From contig NC_085052.1 of the NCBI RefSeq assembly GCF_963662255.1, forward strand, positions 17,149,151-17,213,150: a stretch of 64,000 nt of DNA. Reading direction: 5' to 3'. The notes beneath the pieces were generated by a model. The model had not been told where the DNA came from, made no database searches, and saw only the letters and a program-made list of their open reading frames with translations. Source of the DNA: Cinclus cinclus (lineage: Eukaryota; Chordata; Aves; Passeriformes; Cinclidae). This document shows positions 34,594 through 48,512 of the stretch, one piece after another (positions within the stretch are counted from its first letter, which is position 1; every line of letters begins with the position of its first letter). Made by a program: the position numbers and the translations under genes.

Positions 34594-37500
34594 GAGGCAA
34601 GCATTGTAAGCCGTCTACAGGATTTCTTACTGTAGGACCCAGAGAGCAGATAACCAGTATTAGGGAATGAATACATTTCACTGCTAACATGCAGCACAAA
34701 AGCAACGCTTCACGCATTTTCAAAGGTTTTTTTCTTGTTTATTTTTGGTGGGGTTTTTTTTTGTTTGTTTTTTTTTCCCCTTGCACAAATTGGCTTGCTT
34801 TCACAGTGCTATTTTTATATAGTAAGATGTAACTATTTGAGAAAAACATGAATTTATACAGGTTGGTTTATTACCTAGCACTGGGGGCAGATACCAATTT
34901 AAACTAACCCTGTTATTATATAATATTTTATTTCCTTTTTTGTGTAGAGGTCCTGCTTTATTTAACTTTCTTTTGGTTCATTCAAGTCTCCTGGAGTTTT
35001 AAACCTAGAAGGACATGAACTGTACAGTGCAATGATGTTGTGTAAGTAGTGGTGGAACTCCTTGCCTCCAGAAGTCATAGAGACCAGGAACATAGGAAGG
35101 CTCAAAAGCATCAGACTGATGACAGTGGACAACATTAGCCTGAGTGGCATTTACAGATACTTTGTGTGAGTGATTAAACTCAGGAGAACAGGGCTAAAAC
35201 CCTTCTCTGAAGATCATAAACCTTGATGACAGCTGTGAGCAGCTGGATCAATGCACATCTGGTACTGCAAGGTGCTAATACTTGGTTTGTAGTAGTTGTG
35301 TGTGTTAGGAGCCACAACACAGTTCTGATGTCAGCTGGCATTTCCTATGTTCCTGTGTTTCTGATGAGAAATTTAGCAAAAAAAGGAATGGGTTATACAA
35401 GCTGTAACCACACAATCATGTTGCAAGTTGCTGGAGGAGTCAGATATGCTGCCATTCACCAGGGATCTCCTGCCAGCCATCCACAGGAGGTGACTTCAGC
35501 TTGCCTGTCTGGCTTTGCACTGAAGTAGGCTGAGATTCCTTCACCAAGGATGCTGTAGCTCAGCTACTACAGTCATACCTGCCTGAGGGCAGTCACATCC
35601 CTGATTGCTCTGGAGATACCCAGAAGAGGACATCTGGCCACATCTTGGAGAAAAGAGACGCCTGGGGCAAGAGAGGGTCTGTGCAGTTTGTGGAAGGAGT
35701 GGTGTGGAAATGAAGGGCAACACTCACAGTTCACCAGCCATCACGGGTTTGCTGGTGAACAGGATAGCCTCTGGAATTCCCTTGGCAAAGCACAACCTGG
35801 GACAGGCACCACTCCTTGCACTGATCCCCTCTCAAAGCCAGAAGTTTCTTTCTCCTTATTCCTTCCTGTATACACAATATCTGCTATATGGTATGGAAAA
35901 ACACCTGCAGCACTGCAATATTCATGTCATGCTGTGCACTGAGATCTGGGGGGAAGCACATTTGTGCAGCACAATGCTTGTGTTTGTATGTATCTGTGTT
36001 TGTATTGTAAATGAAATGTAAGATTATCTGTTTTGAGCTGGTTGATTCAAAAGAAATCTTCCCTCTTCCCTGCAGCCTGTGTCAGGAACACTGAGAGGGG
36101 TGTTTCACACTCCTTTTTGTGGTAGGCATCCTTAGTGCCAAAGAGGCACTTTGGCTATCCAGGGACTACATTATTTCCATGTGGATTCAGGTAAAAATCT
36201 TGTATTTTCCTTTCTGCAAAACAGGGCTATTGCAGAGAGGCCTTCAGCTGGGAACACCTCACCTCATTTGCTTAAAAGCAGAAAAACTGCTGTGGCTAAA
36301 ATATTTGTGTTTATGATTTTGACATTCCTTCTCTTGTTATCATTACCAGCCTGGTGCTTTAAGTATATTGTGTCTCTGTTTTGAAAGGTCTGGTACCACT
36401 GTACTTGATGAGAATTGGAGTTCTGATTTAATATGAATAGGATCAGATCCTCTCCAGGAAGGGGAAAGAAAGAAATTTTATGAGAAAAACAGAGTTTCTT
36501 CTATGTTCCCTGGACTGTATTAGATATCCTAGGCTCCATTCCCTGTCCCACACATGCACTTCCATTTGTCAGAGGTGGACGTGTGAGTGTCCAAGCCAAG
36601 AATGACTGCAGAAAAAGTCACCCAGGGAAGTGCATTCCTCACACATAACTCCTATGAAGGACAGCCTGAGGTCTGATTGATTCCCATTGCAGTGAGTGGA
36701 GAATTAAATAATCCTCTGATTTTGATTCGGCAGCATGCCTTGCTCATGATGATAGGGGCCGTGACCGATTTGTTTCCTTGGCATTCTGGTGACAAGAAGG
36801 GGTGGGTAGATGTGACTGCACAGCCTGGCCAGTGCTCTGCTGCAGTCCTCGTTAACAGGAATGCATCTGGGGTCAGCACCAGCAGGGCAGGTCCCTGGGA
36901 ACATGCCAACCTCACATTACAGCCTGGGCAAAGCACTGCTTTGACAGGAGCACTGAGATGGGCAGTGCTGAAGCACCCCAGCCAAGCCCAGACACACGGC
37001 TCTGGACAGTATAGCCAGGTAGTGGAGGTACTGCAGGAAAGGAGGGATCCTGTCAGCCTTCTCCTCTAGGGGAGAAGCAGGAGCTGCAGGGGCAAGCTGT
37101 GCTAAAGCAAGGGCATTTGTTCCTGGGAGAAATGCATGAGTAGCAGAAGGAGGAAAATGCACTCCATCCAAGGAGGGGGACAATTTATAGCCAGGTGTTC
37201 GTCTGGGTGTTCTGCAACCCACACAGAGACTGGGTCCTGACACCTCTGTGCTGGTGGTGCTTCACTTCTCATGTATCTGAGACCACTCAGGGCATGGGGC
37301 TGCACTCAGGGGCCAGCACTGTGACCCTCCCTCACCTAGATAAGGTTAAGTGCAGTGTGAATGCAGAGGTGACACAGACCAGAGGCCAGAGACTTAAGGA
37401 AGAACTTCTTAAAAGCTTTCTCTTGCTTTGGGCCAAAATTCAACCTTGAATGGGAAGCTTTGCTGTTAGCCTGACATTATTTGGATGATGCACTGGGGAG

Positions 37501-38520
37501 AGCAGCCAAGCCCTTTGCAGCAGAGGGATCCATCACTGGCAGCATCTCACCTGGGGACAGCACTTGGTTTTATTTCCTTCTGCCTTTAACTCTTGATCAA
37601 AGACAGAGTCAGGGAAAGGAGGTTTGAGGAGATGAGTGTGAGGTAGGGACCACAGGTGAAGAGGAAGGAAAAGAGATAACACTGAACCATGCTGAAAAGC
37701 AGCTTCCATGAATGTGAAATCATCATGTGGGTATTTTCAATGTGCAGCTGTCAAATCCCAATTTAAGAGTAGATGGTATTTATTGCTGTGTCAATTTTTT
37801 ATTTATACTAGCTTTATACTTTTATCTATTAATATCTTATCTGAATTCTGCCTGAGGGAGAATGAAATGAAGGGTGACTTTAATGTGTTCTTGATTAAGG
37901 TGTTTGAGCAAAGGTGACTGTTTATTTTGCAATGAAAGCTTTTTTCAAAGTTAAATACACTCATTTTGTTGAAAATGCAGTTCCTATAGAAGTTTTTGTT
38001 GCTATTTCCCTTTTGTTAGCCTCTAGAAGGTCCTTTTCTCTGGCAACTTGTTTTGAGTGATGTAATTTACAGCAGTCAAGGTTTTTTGTGAACTCATCAC
38101 CTAAAATTTGATTATTTTTTTCTTTATCAACATCCCACCGAAATAATCCTTGTCTGAAAACATGAAACTTTGGTTGCCACAGAGAAGAAAATATGTATCA
38201 TGATAAAAGGGCTGCATGAACCTCCCATCTTCCATTCCTTAAGAACTCTGTGTTGTCAGAATGTGGTAAATACTGTATTTTATATTTTTATTAAGTAAAA
38301 AGAAGTATCTTCCCAAATAATGTGAAAAAGGTTTTGTATCTGTGTTCCTGTAAGGCAGCTTTTGTGGAGGAGATATATTATGCCTTTGAAATTACTCATT
38401 TCGTAGAAATTTTTGAAAATAAACGCTTTTATATTGTTGCAATTTCTCACATAAATGTGTATGCACTTAAAATTTTCTTAATAAAAATGTATGTCCGAAT
38501 AAAGTTTTTGCTTGATTTTG
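34594..38520 (+). other. CXCL12: CXCL12 beta (and gamma-like) 3'UTR
   Basis: About 3.9 kb from the beta stop to a paired poly(A) signal. It has a T-rich block at about 34725-34780 and AT-rich stretches at 34810-34940 and 38270-38520, the latter dense in ATTT-type sequence that could bind AU-rich-element proteins. A long 3'UTR of this order is typical of beta mRNA in mammals. In a read-through gamma-like mRNA, 32812-34593 would also be untranslated. Confidence 0.7.
38480..38503 (+). terminator. Poly(A) signals ending the CXCL12 gene
   Basis: AATAAA at 38480-38485 and 38498-38503, followed at once by a T/GT-rich stretch (TTTTTGCTTGATTTTG and more). An isolated AATAAA also occurs near 38417. 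The combination is a textbook cleavage site, predicted at about 38515-38525. Confidence 0.7.
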
Positions 38521-40084
38521 TTTTTTCTCCTCACAAATGAGCATCTACAATCTCCACTCAGAAAGAACATTCAGATGTTGTTTATGTCCAGTTTCAAGGA
38601 TGCCTCCATATAGCCCCAGTGCCCAGACTCTTTGCAGGGAACCTGAGGTAAAGGGCCCATGGGTCTGGCAGGGAGCAGCAGCTTAGCAGATCGAAATGTG
38701 CCACTTTCAAAAGGAAACCCTTAACCATTTGCTCCCAGAACAGAAACCCAAATTTCTTCTTACTTTTTACTCTTTTCTTCCCTTTTTTTTCTTCACTCGT
38801 TTCTTCCCCAAACTTGTCTCCTACAGCAGACTTCAACAGAACTGAGAGCTGTGAGCTAGTTTTGTTCCAGCAGCAGAAATGCCATCATCATCTGTGCTAA
38901 GGAGAGGATGAAGGTTTCTCTGAAAAGCATGAGGGTAGCAGGGGATGCATTTGACAAAAGAGCAGATGTGGACAACACTGGAGCTGCTTGGAGCCGCTTT
39001 TCCCAGGGCACAGCAGGGTCAATATTCAGTTGGGAGATGAAAACACTTTTTTAGAGGCTTGTAGAACTGACCCGAGGACCTGCAGGTATAATCCTAACTT
39101 GGGTGATGTTGTAGGGAAAGTGCTGTGGATTTCAAAACCACGAGTTGAAAACTGGTCTTTGGTTAGTGCATGTCCCCCTCTACAAGTTCTCATGGCAAGG
39201 GGAAACTGTTTCCTGAGGTTACCCTGCCCTGCTCAACATGCCAGTCCTCTGTATACCCACTGCAGCACAGGTGAATCCCAGCACTATGTACAGCTCTGGC
39301 TGGGGCACAGGTCAGGGATAGGTTAATATAACAGTGAAACAGTGCTTGAGCTTCCTCAACCTTCTCGCTTAATAAATATTTCTTGGCCAAATTGATGCAA
39401 GGCAAAAGGAAAGCAAAAAAGGGGAAAAGGAAACTCAGATGGCTGATGACCCCCTTGCAAATCCATCAATTATTTGCTAAGAGATTTATGAAAACCTAGC
39501 AGGTAATTGTGAGTGCAGATGGTACGGAGAGATTCCCAGGCCTCTGCGAAATGCATTGGAAGTAATTAGCTACAAAATTACACATTAATATTAAGCATAG
39601 GCCCCATGTTCTGTGGAACACTTTGCTGTGCCTTTCACCAGGTCTTTTCACTCAAATGTGAAAGTTTTGGTTCTTTCTTCCTCAGCAAAGCATCACAGCA
39701 ATGTGTCTGCCCACCACCCAGGAGCTGGAGGTGAGCCCACCTTATTAGCACATCTGGCTCTCTTCACAGGCAGCTCTCCAAAATTAGCAAACTGAAGGAA
39801 ATCAGCTGCATTCATGGCCTCAGCCATCCTGACACTGATTATGGGCTGGATTGATTAGGTCCTAGCATGGTATAGGTCAGAGGACAGCATGGTAAATGCC
39901 TCTGCTTCCTAGGAACACTGAGGATGTTACCTTGGATGCTACAGCATTAGGGTCACTCCTAGCTTCTAGTGAGCATTTCCCTATTTTATAAAGCTACTTG
40001 CTCTCAAATTGTCCCAAGAGTCTTTCAGACAAAAGAAATATGCAGCTTTGAGACTAGCAAAGGCAAAATGAAAAAACAAAAACA

Positions 40085-40380
40085 AAACCCCCAAGGTCTA
40101 GAAACTGAAGCCAGAGAAATTCAAACTGAAAACAGATTTTTAAGTGTGGAATTGATTAGCCTTTGGAACACATTCCCCAAGAGAGGGGGAAGGAAAGCCC
40201 TGATTCTTCCTATGCCTTCCTAGCAGGGCTGAAGGCCATCATGGTGTTAGCCATACATACCTTGCTGGGCTCTCAGGGGACACAGGGTGAAGATCTCTTG
40301 CCTGTGTTACCAGCAGGGTCAGACACAATGAGCTGAAGATCCCTCTGGCCTCAGAAATCTGTATGCAGAGAGCCCCAGTT
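40085..40380 (+). mobile_element. Old L3/CR1-like LINE remnant
   Basis: The sequence 'AAACTGAAGCCAGAGAAATT', then 'GATTAGCCTTTGGAACACATT', 'CCCCAAGAGAGGGG', and finally 'GAAGATCCCTCTGGCCTCAG' followed by 'AATCTGTATG' matches the order of motifs near the 3' end of ancient amniote CR1/L3 elements. Strongly diverged, so much older than the 5 kb CR1 fragment. Confidence 0.5.
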
Positions 40381-43300
40381 GCAGGGGAGCATTCCTCAGC
40401 CTGTGTTATTAATAACACCTGCATATCATCAGCCATCCCATCTCCTTGGACCAAGGCTGAGGATGACTCCAGCTGTTACACAGGAGACAGATTTGGGGTA
40501 AGAGGCTTCTATTTCTGGTCGTGAAGGTTGCCTTCCAGCTGTAGGGGCAGAGACATGGCAGTGAGAAAAGTCTGCAGCCCTGTCCTGGGTCCATGCACCC
40601 CCCCCAACTTTAGGAGGAGAGGTTTGCTCATGTAGGTACCCTCTGGATCACACTGCTCACACTGGTGACCTTTCTTGTAGGAATTCCATGAGTTTCTGTC
40701 TTTGTCCTTTTTGCCTCTTACCCTTATTTGTCCTTTGTTCTCTCCTCTGGATCTTCTGAGGACCTTCTCTTTCATACCCAGTTTTCCCAGCTGAAGAGAA
40801 AAACCTTGGTGATTTAAAGATGTTCTCAACACCTTCCTCCTGCTTTCTCATCACTCTTGGTGCTCCCTGGCCAGGGCCAGCCATACGCTTCTTGTCCCTG
40901 AAAGAGGTGGAAGGACATTTCTGTTCTGTCCTTTGCAGTCACTGTGCCAGAGCAGGACTCAGGGTCCTTTTGGAGAGGAACTGCATGACTGCTGCTGTGC
41001 AGCTGTGTGTCTTTTTTGCTCTTGGGCTCATTCCCAGCTGTGAAGTCCAATCTGTCTTCCCTGCTTGCACCAGCAACACCCTTTGGCTCATCAGCACGTC
41101 CTCGGCTCACACCTTCTACAGGCAGCCATTCGTGTCAGTATCTGCCAAGGAAAAATGGTGACCTGTGACTTCTGCCTTCCCACTGCCAGCACACAGACAG
41201 CCAAGCCTGGACACACCAGCTCTGTGAGCTGGCAGAACCAATGTGCTGCTTTAGGGTTTCAGCAGACCCAAACCAGACCACCATGGCTGGAACAGAAGGT
41301 GAAATCTAGCCCAGTCTGCTGAAAGGTGGAAGAGCACAACCTAAGAACAGAGGTTTAAAATGCTGCTGTAGCTCACTGAAATCTCCAAAATGTGTGTGAT
41401 TCTTCCACCCCAAAGATCTGCAATCAATTCCAGCTGCCTGGCGTGCTGCGTGATTTATTGCCGTGCCTGCGAGATTTTGGCTGTGGTGAAACATGTTTGT
41501 ACGTTGCCTATAAAAGAGCAAATCTGAAGAAAGGACTTTCTGGATGTGGTTCAGAGTGTGTAACAAAACCCAGATCGCCCAGATTTGTACTTCCAGGCAG
41601 TACCACAGCAACACAAACAGCCAATGCAAGTTTAATCTCTAGTACACTCTATATGTTTTGCCTCTGAGCACCAGAGAGACTTAAAACACTGCAGACTATA
41701 CTATTCCTACACAAAGGGTAGTCTACTTAAGGAAGCAAACGCCAAGCCCCATTACATAACCTAGTGCATCTTTTCTAATTTAAAGCCTTTCCACAGGGCA
41801 GAACATTTGCAAAATGGTTCTGAACAAAATATGTGGAAAAGGAGAAAAAAGAGAGGAAATACGTCTTTCTTTCAACATATAAATACTATGAATGCAATAC
41901 TGTGTCAGATCTATAGCCACAAAAGTAGCTGGATGAACACCTTTCATGCTAAGTGTCCATATTCAAAATTAAGTATAATTCTGCAGTGACTTTCAGTGCT
42001 TTCTGCAGCGTGGTTGTTCCAATGATTCTCCTACTGGCATTGTTGCCTGTTAAGGAGCCTACCCCAACCCAGTTACTGAGGGATTGGTACCATCCTCCCC
42101 ACCCCCTGGGACCTCCAGAGCAGACATCTGGTCTTGCTAAGAATGGGGGAGGGAGATTCTAAGGGCATTTCCAGAATATATGTATGTACAAGTCTGCAAA
42201 CCCCTACCCCTGCATGTCATCTCCCAGTCCAATTTTCTTTTAGTCCATCATTATTTTAATTCAGACAAGGTCCTATTATGCAGGAGTTGCACAAACACAG
42301 AAGGATAAAGACAGTCCCTACCTGATAGATTTCATGGTCGAAGATCTGCTCTGCCAGGCTCTTAATCAAGCATACATGTTGCAAGGAATGCAAGGCTCTA
42401 TCTCTTCGCTGGGTGTTGGAGGAGAGTCACACCAGATGTGGGATGGCTTGTCAAGCGAGTAAAGAACTACAGATCATCTAATTTCACATTCCCCTCTTTC
42501 AACATATGCAAGACTTGGTTAACAGAAAGTTTTTCAGTTCCTTAGAGGGGTATAGTATTGTAAAAAGATAATGGAGAAGTGACAAGGAGAAACAAAGCTT
42601 CCCAGTCATTCAGTTACTGGAGCTAAAGCCCCGAGAGGGATGTTCTGCAGGCAGGAGATGAGCAGGTCTGAGCTGTGCAGCTCACTCCACACACTCCATG
42701 TGCCTTGTTCCCATGTGTGTCTTAGCAGCACTCACCCTGCGGATCACTGCTTTGGGCACCCAGCCATCCTGGCTCCTCCCCTCCTCTCCCTTCCCTTGCC
42801 CTCCCTCCTTCCTCATTTCTAACTAATTTAAGATTTCTCTTTCCTGCTGCCATGTTATTTGTTGCTGACTTTGGACATTCTTTATGGCCTTTCATCAGGC
42901 GTCCCATCGCTCACACACTCTGCATTGGTTTGGCCTGGTCTGCCTTTTGTCTGTGCAAAAACAAAAGCTTTATCTGTTGCCCAGAGACCACGGTGACTTC
43001 AGGGCTTTCCCAGTGCCAGCACCTAATTGCAAACAAATGGAAATCCCAGCTACAGCACCAGCATTACTGGGTCTTGGGTGGGAGGGCCTGATTCTGCTCA
43101 CTCTGCACTGTGGGACTGATGAAAGGCTCATGATTTACAGCAGTGTACCTCACATTGCCATCTGGCCTTCAGCAATCTAGCTGGCTTGGGAGAGAAGGCA
43201 CAAAAGCCACACCATGCTCATGACATGAATATCTCTGATGTCTGGTTTTCCTTAATGTGTAAAGGGGAGCTGACTGCAATGAACAACCTGTATGCTCCTC

Positions 43301-46300
43301 AGAAAATCCTCACAGGGCACAGAAGTGAACGACACAACATTTCCACTCCATTTCTGCCTTCTTTGAAACCCTCAAAGGGACCATCCCTCCATGGTGATGA
43401 CTGCCAGAGAGGCACATGGAACAGGGTACATGGAAGCCTGCAGCTCCCATGCTGTGCACAGGCGTGCGCTGCCCACTGCTGCCCAGAGCTGCTTCAAAAC
43501 TAGATTTTCATCCAGAAGAGAGAGAGATTCCCAATACTCTCATGTTTGTTCGTATTCCAAAGCAGGACAGAAAATCTGAATATCATGTTTGCTAGTGGAA
43601 AGGACAGTTTGGAAAAGATTCTCTCAGGAAATGACAAAGTAATTTGTTCTGCTCAAGTTGGCAGAGAGTTGGCTTTGCCTACATGTCACAGTGACTGATA
43701 GGAGTTGGAGTTCCAGCAATCCACCCAGCCCTGGCTTCCCCAGTCTAGCCTATATCTCCTACACTGCACTTCTTCATAGCCCGTCTGTGACTTATTGGAA
43801 CATGTCAGACAAAGGTGTTTCAAGGGGTTTATAATTTCTCCACACACCAGGCTCATAAAAGATACTGAGAGCATGAAGCAGAGTCTGGGAGTAGGTCAAT
43901 TTAATCTAATAGCTTTTTATTATTATTTGATGTCCAGCAGATAGTATACAAATTTCAGCAGACTTTCCCTGAAAAATCTCAATTTCATGAAAATTATTTT
44001 TAATTGCATGAATGCTCCAGCAGAAAATTCTCAATTGCTTCTAAATTTTCTGAAAAGTTATCAGTTAACTGCTGTTTATTGTTTTGTTTGTACTCTTCAG
44101 CATATTTGACTTAGCTGGGGAACCATTCTCTGGGATTAATCAGCAGAAAAACAGTGCCAAATCTCACCCGCATTATTTCTTTCTCTTGCTCTCAAATGCC
44201 TCCCTTCCCTTGGAGGGCTTCCCAACTTTCATGTGAAGTACATATTTCATATGAAGAAATCACTCTGGGGGCTGTCCCACTCCTCCACCTGTCCCCCACT
44301 GCACCTGCCTGGGCTTATTCTGGGGTCTGCACAGGCTCACCCCAAGCAGCAATCCCACCACCCCGTGGGAGGGCAGGTAGCAGAGAGAGAAGAGGAAGGA
44401 TTATTCTTGCCTGCTGTCTCACAAACAGATCTGGATACAATCTTTTTTTTTTGTGAGGCTGATTATCTTGGAATCCAAACATTCAATGGGAACATGGCCA
44501 TGTTGGTTAAACTTCAGTGGGAAAGTCCAAGTGCTCTGAGGTAACTTTTTCATTTTCTCTCAATAGTTCTCAATTGTTTTATTTTCATAATATTGAAACC
44601 TGTAGTCCTGATGAGGTAGAATAACTTGTTTTGACTTCACTATTGCAAATAAGATCTAATCATATAACAGAGCAATGCAACATCAAAAGTAGATGTTTTT
44701 GCCTTTTAGAAATTAAATATATTCCCAAATCAAATAATTTTTGTGGAAATAGTCTTCCTGCAAGAAGTTATGATGACTGACTTCCCTTGAGTAAGTTAGT
44801 AATGGAAACAAAGGGCAAAACATCAGCAGTACTCAGGAAAAATTATTTCTTTTTTTGATCACTTCTAGCTGCCATGGTTTGGGAGAGAGGGACTTTAGAG
44901 GAACAGAAGAAGAGTTTTTCCTTGCAGCCATAGCAAAGCTCTGAGGGATCCCTGCAGTGCTGCTGGAATCTGTCCCTAGCAGCAGGGAACCTTAGTGGTT
45001 AGAAGGTGAAGGCATGAGAGTGCCCCAAAATGATGCTCTGGCAACATCAGTGCCTGAAAACCAAGGAAAGCAATATGTGCAGCAGCCAACGTGGATGAGT
45101 CTTTCATGTACATTTCCCTTCAGGGGCTGGTCTGCAATGGGTTTGAATTAGGCTCAAGTTATGAATCTATAAATGTGGTATTTTTTTGTCATTATGCCTG
45201 TTTTGTATTAAACTTCTGCAGCTTTTTTTTCCTCCTTGCCTCCCCCTCACCCCTCCAGATCCCCCCTTTCTCTCTGTGTGTCCTTCTCTCACCATTTTGG
45301 CAGCTATGCACTACCTTGACAGCATCAGAAAAAAAGGTAGGAGAGTCAGGAGAATAGGGGAAGGATGAGATGTTTTTCTATCAGCACAACATTTGGGGTC
45401 TCAGTGGTGAGTGAACTGAGTGGACAGATATAACTCAGAGGAAAAAGGCAAAACCTAACATTACAAGTCTTGTCCATCTTAGAGATAAGGGAAAACATCT
45501 ACAGGCAAAAAAACAGTGGAGATGTCTTCTGATTTCCTGTGGGGAAGGAGCCCATGTTAAGATGTGCACAGTACATCCGTGACCTCTAGTCCTTGCTGGT
45601 CTGTAAAGCCAGGACCCAGACACCACAGGAGCACGTTCTGTGCAGGATGGGCATGTGGGTCAGCCCTGCCTGGGGGTTTTCCCCATTTCATTACAAGATG
45701 AAGAAGTAGTTTTTAAGGCAGTTTTATTCCAAACTGAGAAAAGTATATTCTCTTATTTTACCTGTCTCCTGAACTTGCTGTATCTGTGAAAGTGCTTTGA
45801 AAGCAGTATATCTGTATAAGAAGTGGATCTAATTCTTGGGGTTTTCTAAGACAGTTTATCTCTACCAAAACTGTATATGTTTTCTCATCTTACACACCAG
45901 GGTCTATAAAAGCAAAATCAGATCCAAGTGCCTGCTAGTCTTTTTGTACATCTAGAAAAAAAAAAAAAAAGCTTTAAAAAAAAGCCTAAATAGTTTCAGG
46001 TATGTGGATTTAATGACATGGAGAACAAAGCCTGTGGACTTATTTTGGATTATACTCTATAACCAAGACTAGAACTTTGCCAAGTATCCTCCCCCTGGAC
46101 TTTTCATCACTTTGTTTTACTTGTTACTTAGGACCTGTGGATTTTAACTCTTTGAACGCTTGCCTTCAGAGGAATTAAAATAGATTATTAGTAACTTTCA
46201 TCCTGCAGTCTCAGTTGCTCAGACTTTGGCAAATGTCCTTCCACAGAGGAGTAGCCTTTGTGACCTGCAGGGTAAAATGAAGAGAAGGCTGATGAGACAA

Positions 46301-48417
46301 AGCCCCCACTAATTCACCACAATGAGTAACTAAACAGACCATTAAAAATGAAAGGTTTGCTGTTTCTCAAGCACAGAGATGTGCCTGATCTCCAGGGTGG
46401 ATGGGTGTCATCACCCTTCTCCACAGCACTGGGAACAGTGCTCAGCACTGAATCATTCTGAGCAGATTTTACAGCAAAATATCCCAGAGCATGGATTATT
46501 CTGAGCAGGGAGTTTATGTGGCTTTGGGGTTTGTTTTTTTCTGCTGCTTTGTTTATTTGTTTTGGTTCTTTCTTTATTTATAGGGAAGAGTTTTGCTATA
46601 GAAAAAGAGGTGTTTCTAGGTAGGTGCTGGTGGGTTGCAGTTAGGGAAGACTTTCACTTCAGAGAGGATGGGATTTGCTTAGGTGGATGCCACAAACCAA
46701 CTGGGATATGTAAGAACAGTTTGCTCTCACCCTGCTTCTTTCAGGGGCTGCATCTTCAGCAGACCAGACTGTCAGGTCAGGTCCTAAATGTCTCTCTGCA
46801 TTGTTTCATCACTTCTAATTAACCTTATTTGCTCTGATCACATGAGTTTCTAGGGAAGATGGAATCTGCTTTTCTAATACATTATCCAAATTTGCATAAG
46901 CAAATCACTTTAATGAATTGTTTGAGGAAGTAATTTAGGATAACTTCTACAGAAATGAAGTGCTGGGTGACTTCTTCAGTGACCAGCACTCCATGGTGCT
47001 GCAGGGCAGTGGAAGCCTGTGCTCCCTCAGAGATGTCTTCTGGAAGCTGTCCCAGAAGCAGGTAGGATCACCCAGGGTTGTCTGGCAAAGGTTTGTTCCA
47101 ATTCTTCACAGTTCTGCAGGCATAAATCACAGAAGGACCCTTTGGTAGAGTCCAAACCACTGTGCATGAGACAGGTCAGTTTGCAGCCATGATCCGAGTG
47201 ACATCTTCCATGTCAGGCTTACCCATCAGCTCCTTCTGGACCTCCCCTGCCACCAGCAGGTGATGATTGCAAACCTGGGATGCTGCAGGAGTGACAGCTC
47301 AGATGGTTGGAAGGCAAGGTGAGCTGATCAGACTCCTTGCTTTTCCACATAGATATTAAGCTCTTAAAATCTCCTTTGTGCATTCCCAGTGGGCTAGAAC
47401 TCTGCCCCTCATTCCCTTTGAGAGCTACCCTAATGCTCATGTTATAAAGAGGCTGTTAAGTGTGATATGAGACAGAAACTAACACAGCAAAAATTGTCAG
47501 CTGTGGACAACCCATTTCCTATTCACTGAAATCCAGGGGATATTTATTATGGCTTCTCTTCCCTCTCCTGCCCCCCACCCCCCCAACAAAAGAAAAAGAA
47601 CATCAATGCAATAGCATGCCCATTTGTTCTAAAATTTATTTTAATGTATTTCTAATGTCACCTGCCTGCAAGTGCTGCCATGCCAGAAAGGGAGCAGACA
47701 CAAACCAGTGGGCAAATGAAAGACAGAAGATTGGGTTCTAGGAACAAAAATGGAGACCACCCCATCTCTTGTTTTCTCAAATGCAAGTGTCCCTTCAGGG
47801 TGCCTGAACTAAACTTTGCAGAGCAACAGGGAAAAAAAGACTTGCATCCAACTTCCAGGTGCTGGTGGTTGTCCCTGGTCATGCTCAGGTTTCTGTTCCT
47901 ATTCCAGCACAGACCCAGGTGTCTCAGTTTCTTGCAACAAGCATCTCCCTCTAAACACCCAAGCTGGGATGAAGTGACACCCAGAACTCTCCTTCTGTCT
48001 CTCCTTCTGCACAGTCACAGCCCATGCAGCAGTGAGACCACGACAGCCCTGGCAAATGCAGAGCAGGGGCAGCAGTCAGCAGGTGCTGGGAGTGGGAAAT
48101 GATGAGATGGGGAGGGCAGAGCAAGGAGCTGAGCAGGCTGCAAGCAGCACAGCAACTGATCTGTTGTTTGGCACATTGGTTTTCAAGTCACCCTGTAGCT
48201 TCAGTTCAGTCTGTTCTTGACTCTGCCAAATACTATGAACACTAAGAAAATGAACCAAATTAAGAAGCAATTCTGAAATTTGCATACATATATTTAAATT
48301 TTAGCAGGGCCACTGAACAATTCAACACTTACTGCCCACGCAGTTGTAAAGAAACAGGAAGCTGTAATTATGTCAAACACTTTGCTAAGTGAAATGTGTG
48401 TATAAAAGTCATAGGTG

Positions 48418-48512
48418 TATTGATATATACATAAATGTGCTTGTATATGTATATTTGTGTGTATATATGACATATAATCCATTCTACATGTGTATAAAAT
48501 ATGTGTGTAAAA
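48418..48512. repeat. TA/TG-rich low-complexity stretch
   Basis: Irregular TATATA, TATGTA and GTGTGT blocks over about 95 bp. No regular unit. Confidence 0.75.

Larger units (their letters stand above)
20430..38520 (+). other. CXCL12: CXCL12 (SDF-1) transcription unit, approximate limits
   Basis: The whole gene, from an estimated start site in the CpG-island promoter to the last poly(A) signal pair. Coding exons are 20496-20556, 25543-25660, 29007-29093, then alternative 3' ends: read-through to 29097 (alpha), 32700-32811 (gamma-like) or 34578-34593 (beta). Introns 1 and 2 are 4986 and 3346 bp. Every junction is GT/AG and keeps frame. Exon coding lengths of 61, 118 and 87 nt equal those I recall for mammalian CXCL12. 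The order of exon 3, gamma exon, beta exon is also the known mammalian order. The 5' end is inferred from TATA-like and GC boxes, and the 3' end from AATAAA at 38480 and 38498. Confidence 0.93.

Noticed and set aside
47085..47170. Possible CR1 fragment ('AATCACAGAAGGACCCTTTG', 'GTCCAAACCACTG')
   Set aside because: Too short and diverged; ordering of CR1 landmarks is not convincing.
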